A DNA stretch of 64,000 nt from Lunularia cruciata. Its lineage: Eukaryota; Streptophyta; Marchantiopsida; Lunulariales; Lunulariaceae. The notes beneath the pieces are model-generated. The model was not told the origin of the DNA, ran no database searches, and saw only the letters and a program-made list of their open reading frames with translations. A program made the position numbers and the translations under genes. Each line of letters begins with the position of its first letter. The first letter of the stretch is position 1. The stretch covers positions 46,877,001 to 46,941,000 of the forward strand of contig OX419755.1 in assembly GCA_948567375.1 (NCBI GenBank), written 5' to 3'. Below, piece after piece: positions 57,701-64,000 of this stretch.

Positions 57701-59612
57701 TCTCCTCTTCCATGCTTGTGTCCACACCTGAAGCTCCTTCTTCAGAATCTGATTCCCAATAATCAGAAGATGGTGTATCTGAATGTGAAGTGTTGGTGGT
57801 GTTAGTCATAGGAACTGTGACTCTATGGTTTGATGGCCCAATCCTCAAGTACCCTTTGTGCCATCAATCAGTTGTGCATGCTGCTCTCAACCATGGCCTC
57901 CTAAGAAGTAAGTCATAGCTTGAATCCTTCAAGACTTGGAAAGTCATGAGATTTTGAACTCCCTTAACTAAAACTACCACTTTATCCATCATCCCTACTG
58001 GTCGAACTTGTTGCTTGTTTACCATGCTCACCACAAATGTTGAAGGTCTTGAGGGTATCATACCCAACTTCTTCATCAACCTTTCTGACATGGCATTCAC
58101 TGCTGATCCTCCATCAACCAATGCATCCTTGATGTTGTGACCATTCACATCAATCTTAGAGGCATATTCACAAGCCTCCCATGGTGCTGGCTTGGCATCC
58201 ACCACCCCCATTGATACTAGAGCTTTTGCCTTCTTCTTCTTCTTGCTCCTTGTAGAACTCAAACCACCTCTAAGCTCCTTTCTCAAGGTAGGGTTCAAAG
58301 TGATCAATTGGCCCACTGTGATGTTAGCCTTGTGACTACCAACATCCTCCAAGACATTGTAGTTCCATTGTTGCTTTGAAATCAAGAAATCCTCCATCCC
58401 CAACTTCTTCCTTGGAGTCTTTGTTGTTGATGGTGCTGAGGTGCGAGTGCTCCTAGTAGACATAGGAGTATCTTTGCTTGGAGTAAATCCTTGAGAAGAG
58501 TGAACATCCTCTGCAAAACGAGCTCTCTTCTTCTCTTGTGCCAAAAGCTCCAAGTTAAGACTCTTGGAGTTTGAGCTTTCTCCCTTCTCATACTTGCTCT
58601 CCACCACATCTATGGATGCTATCCCCTTACCTTTGTTTGGATTAGGAGCCACTTGGGTTTCACTACCTCCCTCTTTTCCTCTATTGGCTCCCTCATAACC
58701 CCTTCCTCCATGGTAAGTGGAATTTGGCCAATTCCTTTGGATATGGCCTCTTCCTCCACAACCAAAACAATTTCTCTCATTGAAATTGTTGGCTGGTTGA
58801 CCTCCTCTATATGGATAGTTTCCATAACTCCTAGGCCCTCTCCCTACATTCTGATCCACCTCTCTCTTCTCCTATAGTTGCACCACATTGATCTTGAGAT
58901 CCACAAGTTGTTCTATGATGGTTTGAAGTGGATCCTTTGGTGGAGGTGCAAGAATTGGAGCAACTACTACTTGTGGTGCAACCCTTGCCACCAAAGTATC
59001 AGAAGTTCCACCATACTTGTAGCCTTGAGGAGGATGCACAACCTCCTTCACCACCAAATCACTCTCATCCCCTTCCAAACTCTCCTCCATACAAATTGCA
59101 ATCTTGATAGCTTCAACCTTGGAAGAAGGTTTCTCATGTCTCACCTTGCTTCTAATTTGTGGTCTCAACCCTCCTACAAAATTCTTGGTGAGCATGGCCC
59201 CTATGCCAATCATTGTAGTCTCCACATCATCCCCACCCTTCCTCAACACTATGCAAAATCTGGACTCTAACTTTTCCACTCTTTCCACATAGACTCTCAC
59301 TTTCTCTCCATCTCATTGCTTGAGAAATGTAACCTCACCCATCAATCTCTCATAACTCTCATTAGGAAGAAAATTCTCAATGAGTGCTGAAGTCAAAGTC
59401 TTCCAAGACTCTTCTTCCCCATCTCTCTTCTCTCTCTTTTGGTATTCTGACTCATACCATGTAAGTGCTGCATCCTCAAAGAAATCTAGTAATAATGAGG
59501 CCCACTCATTCTTCCTCCTCTCATTGTTTCCTATGCAAGCTCTCTTGAAGTCTCTCACAAAGGCCTCCACATCTTCTCCATCCTTGCCAAAGAAAACCGG
59601 AAGTTTCTCCAT
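54795..59612 (-). pseudogene. gag-pol: G5 gag-pol polyprotein, one frame with five stop codons
   Basis: 1,606 codons in one frame from ATG 59612. Gag (59612 to about 58700) has AALTWYESEYQK and a knuckle CFGCGGRGHIQRNW (58728-58769) whose last Cys is Trp. Protease has VDGGSAVNAM (about 58094-58117). RT has VCVDHKKLNVV, FGDGYSGYNQIKI, VMPFGLCNALATFQ and FIDD (56931-56942). RNase H has LYTDASNVAIG, ITEREGLAVIFG and VTDHKALKYI. Integrase has CKTCHVCQ, RIDFVGPLN, VSDRGGEFIG and NGLAERTNQT, so D, D and E are all present. The C-terminus ends GGRHFDRINHDKLKMYHRR, with no chromodomain. Stops: 59313 TGA, 58872 TAG, 57864 TGA, 55893 TAG, 55062 TGA. Confidence 0.93.
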
Positions 59613-59845
59613 CTTAACCTCTCACTATCTTTCTTTCTCTCAATTTTTTTTTCTCTTTTCTTTTTTCTCACTCTATTACTAATAAAGTATATACATGACT
59701 AACACCATCTGAGAATAATCCACTCTAGGGAACACAAAAGCTTCAAGTTGCTCCAAGATTTCTATAGCAACATCAAATCCTAGAGTGCATATTAATCTAA
59801 CTCTCATGGATAGTTTATCCATAAGTTGAAAGATTTTCTTCATCA

Positions 59846-60313
59846 CTAATCTTGAGAACTAGCTGATGAAGGTGGTAGTATTTCTGTAGTTGTACTAAGG
59901 CTCTCTCCAAGATCCTTCACCAAAGTCTCCAAAAGTGCTTTTACTCCACTACACTCATGTCCTTTTGGAAGTCCTTCCACTCCACCAACCTCACATAACT
60001 CCTTGGTCTTAGATTTTCTCCCTCCTAATCTTGGTGAAGAAGGTCCAACATGCAAACCCAAGTCAAGTAAGCCTCTCCTTTCACTCAATCTCTTGCTCTC
60101 AGAGGTCAATGAACTTGCCTTATGTCCCTTCTCTCCACATAGAAAGCACTTAGACTCACTCTTTCCTCCAAGTGGTGTAGGTTTTTGAATCCTCTTAACA
60201 CTCTCTTCAAATTCTATTGTAAACTGTCTTTTCCTCAAATCCACCCCTATAATCACCTCAAACCCTTGGGGAACCTTGCATAATCTCAATTTCCACTCTT
60301 GATGACCCTCCAT
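59846..60313 (-). CDS. G5 extra ORF upstream of gag (155 codons), degenerate zinc knuckle
   Basis: It is intact from ATG 60313 to the stop, in a different frame from gag-pol. It shows KVPQGFEVIIGVDLRKRQF near the start and CFLCGEKGHKASSLTSE in the middle, which is C-x2-C-x4-H but lacks the last Cys. Basic and Ser-rich sequence follows (SERRGLLDLG; GGRKSKTKE). An added ORF before gag is known in the TAT/Ogre lineage of plant Ty3 elements; whether this is related is not shown. It could be a nucleic-acid-binding accessory protein. Confidence 0.55.
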   Translation of the reverse strand: MEGHQEWKLRLCKVPQGFEVIIGVDLRKRQFTIEFEESVKRIQKPTPLGGKSESKCFLCGEKGHKASSLTSESKRLSERRGLLDLGLHVGPSSPRLGGRKSKTKELCEVGGVEGLPKGHECSGVKALLETLVKDLGESLSTTTEILPPSSASSQD

Positions 60314-61151
60314 GTTCCCAAGATGAATCTAAATAGTCAAACATGCTTTTTGTTGATCTCAAATTCCTCATGCATCAGATCTCCACTTTGCAGAATTGAC
60401 CCTTCCTCACAATGTCACTCAAATCTCCCAACCACTATGTCACAGTCCTCTGAAATTTTTTATACTTGATAACAACTCTAGGTAGTCCCTCTCTGCAAAA
60501 TTTCAGATCTTTTAATTGAGCCATTTGGCCTAGACACCTTTCTATTCAGCACCCATATTTCAGATTTGGTCTGAAAACCACCCCCTTCATTTCAAAAACT
60601 CATAACTCCCTGCGCAAGAACAATCTCTCTCTAATTTTTGTGGCAACACTTAGGATACAATGCAGTGAATTTTCTTAGAAATTTTCAGGACAATTCACTG
60701 AAAACTGAAGAAATGGTAGACTCTGTACAATTTTCCAGAGAGCATGCAGTTGAGGGAGCACTTTACCCTATCAACTTTCAAAAATTCTAGCCTAGTGCGC
60801 ATAGAAGCTCTCACAATAATTTCAAGTGTGCTAACTGAAAAATAACCCAAGCTATCATGTGTAGAAATCTCAAGTCCAGATCTCAAACTTGAGATTTTGC
60901 CCAAAATCACCTTAATCTCCAAAATCTGCAATCCACCTCACACAATCTCTCCAATTCCTCTCATGTGTACAAGATGTACAAAATCACCTCAAAGACATCA
61001 TAATGAACTACAGGGTATACAAATAGATCTTGGTTCTCTAACATAAGTTCAGCCCTCTCCTCTCCTAATGTTCTCTCCAAGTGAGCTCTCATAGCCTCCT
61101 TCTGCTTAATGTAGAATTGAACATGGAACATTATCTTGCCTTCTAGAGAGG
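60314..61151 (-). other. G5 5' leader
   Basis: About 840 bp between the primer site and the extra ORF. No other ORF of note. It probably holds the packaging and translation-control region by position, though I see no motif that proves it. Confidence 0.5.
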
Positions 61152-61170
61152 TCCCGGCAACGGAACCAAA
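61152..61170 (-). other. Primer-binding site of G5
   Basis: Plus strand reads TCCCGGCAACGGAACCA followed by AAAA and the LTR, so the RNA-sense strand has TGGTTCCGTTGCCGGGA a few bases after the LTR. It is complementary to a tRNA 3' end with acceptor strand CAACGGA and CCA, most like a glutamate tRNA. The exact tRNA is not certain. Confidence 0.7.
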
Positions 61171-61172
61171 AA

Positions 61173-61863
61173 TGTGAGCCGGCCTTTCTCTCACTCAGGA
61201 TGAACCTCTGATGGCTATTATGGTAGCGCACCATGGACTAAGAAGGCAAGGAACCCAAACTCCATCATACTCCTCCAAGGCTAACACTCCAAGACTCAAG
61301 ACATTGCTCACTAGAGAACTCAATGAGAGAGAGATAGTTGCAAATGAAAGGATGATGAGTACCTCCTCACCCCTTGTTTGTATACTTGTGAAATAGTTAC
61401 GTACCAAAGTTACTTATTACCGTAGTAACTCAACTTACTAGACTAAAAGTCAAGTAAAGTCAAAAAGTAGAAAGCAATATCCATTCACATGGGCATATTC
61501 TCCTAAGCATGTGGTCCTATCTTGACCCAACCACTAAGTCAAGGATTCCTTCACATGGGCTATCCTTGGACTAAAGAAGAATCCAAAACAAAAAGGCTTG
61601 CAGGCCCAAGAGTTCTCAACTCTTTCCTCAAGCCAAACACCTAGGAATAATACCAAGTCAACACACTAAAATCCAAAATAGTGGTGCTCATCTTTTCTAC
61701 TTCCTCTAAAGTAAGGTCCCCTCTATCCTAGCTATGACTAACTTTAGCTAACCATGACTAATATAGAACTATCCTTTATCTCTATATAAATAATATCTCT
61801 TAAGTACTTGTAATACCAAGTTAAATATCACAATACCACACACATGCACATATGGGTGTTACA
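61173..61863 (-). repeat. 5' LTR of G5
   Basis: Reading plus, TGTGAGCCGGCC to GGGTGTTACA, 691 bp, nearly identical to the 3' LTR. Confidence 0.95.
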
Positions 61864-63205
61864 GGCCAAAGAAAAGGCGATTGCGATTCAGAGGGGAGTC
61901 CGCTCGAGACGCAAGGCAAAGTGTGATGTAGGTTTGAGTAAAGTAAAAGAAGAAATGAACAAAAGCTTGAGAAGCGAGGCATTCGTTTTGATACGAAGAC
62001 TGCAGAGACAAAGGCGAGTATCGGGTGAACACAAAGTGAGAAGGAAGATTGCTACGCAGGACGAGGTAGTAGCGAGCAATGGAGTAGAGTACCTATGGGA
62101 GGTTGTGTGTCCACTACTGATGAAATTGGAGCACAAGAAGAAGGAAATGCTGTCAACTTGTCCAGAAGTGAAGACTGTGTTGCAAGTCTTAGCCCGATTA
62201 GAAGAAGAGAACTTGGAGTTGAAGAAAATCATAACCTGAGGTGAGGAGGAAAGTGAAGTACTGCGAGCGGACGCAGTAGTGAAGACTCAAGTAATTGAAG
62301 ACTTGAAGAGAGAAGTGAGATATCGAGAAGAGCTTGTTAAGAAGAGTGACATAGCAAGGGAAAGGCAAGTAGCAGAATATGAGATTTTGAAGCAGCAGTT
62401 TGCTGATTCATGAGTAGAACTTATCCATGCTATGGCAAGGGTAGCGGCAAAGGACCAAGAGCTCGATAGGGTGATGGAGAGTGTAGAAGAGAAGAAGCAG
62501 CTTTGGCAAAGAGAGTTAGCAGCACGATATAGGGAAGAAGAGAGATTACGAGAGTTACTTTATAATCAGGAAGAGAAGATTGTATAGAAGGAGAAGGAGA
62601 AGGAAACGGTGAAAGCCGAGTTCAAAGCAGAGTTGGCAATGTACAAGGAGGATTGGCTTGCAGATCAAGAGCAAGAAAGAAAAATGCAATTGGAGCATTT
62701 AAGGAGATTGTCCTCAGGATGAACGTGAAATTGAGTACAGAGGCCAGTGTTTGAATTGAAGAGACAAGGCTGCACGAGTTGAAATTGTTGGTGCAGGAGA
62801 CGAGGCGAAGACAAGCGAAAGATACCGATTTGAATGTGCTGCTAATAAGTCTCAGAACTTGTGTAGATAGGAAGATATTAGAGGTAGAAGATAATATCGC
62901 AATTAGATTAGACTTAGTAAAGTTGGAGATAGATAAACTTTGGAAGGACGTTAGAGCCAAACCCGAAGTAGATAGGAGTGTAGATGTCTTTGGAGTTACC
63001 ATCAGAGACATTGGAGAAGAGTGGGTCAAGAGATGAAGGTTTAGAAGGATTACCCACTAGTGTCATTTCAGATCAGGAAAGAGAATTGTTGGATCTGGTA
63101 GAAGAAGTAGACGATGTGAAACCCGAGGATAGAGTAGTGGGAAGTAAATTAACTTTGGGTTCGGATTTGAAAGCCAATGGCGAAGTAGACATTGGATCAG
63201 ATTAG
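61864..63205 (+). pseudogene. X1 protein copy c, coiled-coil C-terminal half
   Basis: It continues KEKAIAIQRGVRSRRKAK after G5. Long heptad-rich segments follow: LMKLEHKKKEMLSTCPEVKT, VLQVLARLEEENLELKK, REELVKKSDIARERQVAEYE, MARVAAKDQELDRVMESVEE, KKQLWQRELAARYREEERLR. After frame changes near 62720-62780 the end reads LRTCVDRKILEVEDNIAIRL ... KANGEVDIGSD and stop at 63203-63205. Internal stops TGA (about 62237), TGA (about 62411) and TAG (about 62585) fit C-to-T decay of CGA, CGA and CAG. This is most likely a filament-like or scaffold protein; its role in the element is unknown. Confidence 0.6.
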
Positions 63206-64000
63206 TAATAGTTTTAAGATTTGAAGAGGCAGATATGAAGGAGTGCATGGTCATTTTGGATCTACAGGTTAGAAGAGTTGTTGTAGAACGGTATAGTTGT
63301 TAGAACTGTCAATTTGTTCACTACTTAAGAGTGGCATTTGCAAAGAATTGTTGTTTAGTGCTCATAATTTTTGAGAATAGATAAAGCAAAGTGATGTGTA
63401 GCAGTGCTTGTTGCTTAAGCTTGATTCCGAGTATCAACTTTGTAATTGTGTTTGTGAGTGTTTGGAGAAATTTGAAGTGCAAGTCAGTGTGCTTGTTGGA
63501 TGTTGGATTCCGCAGCCTTGATCTTCATTCTGTGTGTTTGATCCTAAGTGAAGTGCAATCAAAGCAATGCCTTGATAGATCTGAGAGGAATTGTAGTGTT
63601 GGTAGTATTCTGCATTTGTGAGTGTAGTGCAAAGTTGATGTGAAGCAATTTTGATCCAAGAAGTTGTGCCTTCAGTGGAGGGGTGGAACACAATTTTGAG
63701 GCAAATTTGTTTTGCAGTGAAGTGTTGTTTTTGGGAGAGCCTAGATCATCACAATCAAGATTGTTTGGAAAGATTTGTTGGAGTTGTGATTAAGAAGTGT
63801 TAATTTGTGACAAGACTGCAAGTCAGTGCTTGTTACTCTCTTCTGGGTGTGGTTTTTACTTGAGAGACTAAAGAAGAACTCAAGAAGAACTGAAATTGTT
63901 ACTTTGACCTTGTATTTGACCAATTTTGACTCGTATCTCTGCGGGAACAAACTTTACTTACCTGATTACCACAAAAGTGATATTTACCGGGTTGTTACAC
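63206..64000 (+). mobile_element. X1 copy c 3' noncoding region and terminus
   Basis: No coding sense. It contains ACTACTTAAGAGTGGC near 63320, the AGATAAAGCAAAGTG block near 63380 and ends CGGGTTGTTACAC. The reverse of this region occurs at 3197-4020 and 51549-52390, and a forward fragment at 38787. The true end is TTACA or one base further; the flank lies outside the window. Confidence 0.65.

Larger units (their letters stand above)
54055..61863 (-). mobile_element. G5: young full-length Ty3/gypsy element, non-chromoviral
   Basis: 7.8 kb with LTRs at 54055-54746 and 61173-61863, a primer site at 61152-61170, an extra 5' ORF (59846-60313), one gag-pol frame (54795-59612) and a short 3' region. 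GGCC flanks both ends (54051-54054 and 61864-61867), and the X1 reading frame joins precisely without G5. The LTRs differ by about five substitutions and one 1-bp indel. There is no chromodomain. Confidence 0.95.
52407..64000 (+). mobile_element. X1 element copy c, complete coding region, interrupted by G5
   Basis: 5' terminus TGAGGTGCACACATTTTTTG at 52407, TATA box 52794-52800, coding from 52959 to 54054, G5 (54055-61863) with the GGCC duplication to 61867, coding 61868-63205, then a 3' noncoding region to 64000, where the end GGGTTGTTACA appears just as the window stops. Without G5 the element is about 3.8 kb. The 5' and 3' noncoding regions do not resemble one another, so no LTR pair is visible. 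Confidence 0.75.

Noticed and set aside
61152-61170. Match to a tRNA 3' end
   Set aside because: Only about 17 bases next to an LTR; it is the G5 primer site, not a tRNA gene.
51549-64000. A DNA transposon with 850-bp terminal inverted repeats
   Set aside because: The left arm belongs to X2 and contains the end of its protein; X1 has an independent 5' end at 52407 seen at two other loci.
1-64000. CRISPR array, rRNA, phage or bacterial operon
   Set aside because: No regularly spaced identical repeats, no rRNA motifs and no prokaryotic gene layout; all large ORFs are plant-type retroelements or X elements.

Overview
This window looks like intergenic DNA from a large, repeat-rich land-plant genome. 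I found no host gene, rRNA, tRNA or CRISPR array. The reasons are a plant-type Ty3/gypsy chromovirus, a second non-chromoviral Ty3 element, very many LINE fragments, and nonsense codons that are mostly CGA-to-TGA or CAG-to-TAG, as expected from methylated-cytosine decay. A gymnosperm or another large-genome plant would fit, but no sequence marker here fixes the species. All names used below (LINE copies 1-20, G1/G2/G3/G5, X1/X2, Y, S) are local labels.

Layout. 1-3196: two LINE fragments (minus). 3197-5285: an X2 element remnant (minus). 5281-9280: chromovirus G1 (plus), missing its 5' LTR, gag and protease active site, but with a nearly intact pol and a 3' LTR. 9281-11694: an X1 element (minus) cut by G1. 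11695-21091: a mosaic of LINE pieces in both orientations, with 50-130 bp LINE 3' ends inserted into older LINEs, and a block of Y repeat at 18648-19935. 21092-25786: chromovirus fragment G3 (minus), split at one point by a 3.3 kb pyrimidine-rich insertion S (22112-25442) with TG...CA ends and a 4-bp target duplication. 25787-29021: X2 element (plus). 29307-35865: complete but decayed chromovirus G2 (minus) with both LTRs, inserted into a LINE. 35866-51548: more LINE copies, including the two that link Y to LINE ORF1. 51549-52406: an inverted X2 end. 52407-64000: X1 element (plus), cut at 54055-61863 by the youngest element, Ty3 element G5 (minus).

Three things stand out. (1) The X family is an unclassified repeat of about 4 kb with a repeatable 5' terminus (TGTGGTAYCCACAT...), a TATA box and an ORF of roughly 800 codons: a tryptophan-rich N-terminal domain, an acidic linker and a long coiled coil. 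Two diverged subfamilies keep the same protein plan. (2) The LINE family does not look like an ordinary plant L1. It has an ORF1 of the coiled-coil/RRM type, no recognised RNase H, an invariant 3' stem-loop and an 8-nt repeat tail (TTTCATTG)n in place of poly(A), and it leaves very short insertions with target-site duplications. (3) G5 sits exactly inside the X1 reading frame with a GGCC duplication. It has about 99% identical LTRs and a single gag-pol frame broken only by C-to-T type stops, so the nesting order is X2, then X1, then G5.

No genes here act together in a host pathway. The interplay is parasitic: retroelement enzymes (RT, RNase H, integrase, LINE endonuclease) made the insertions that the sequence records.
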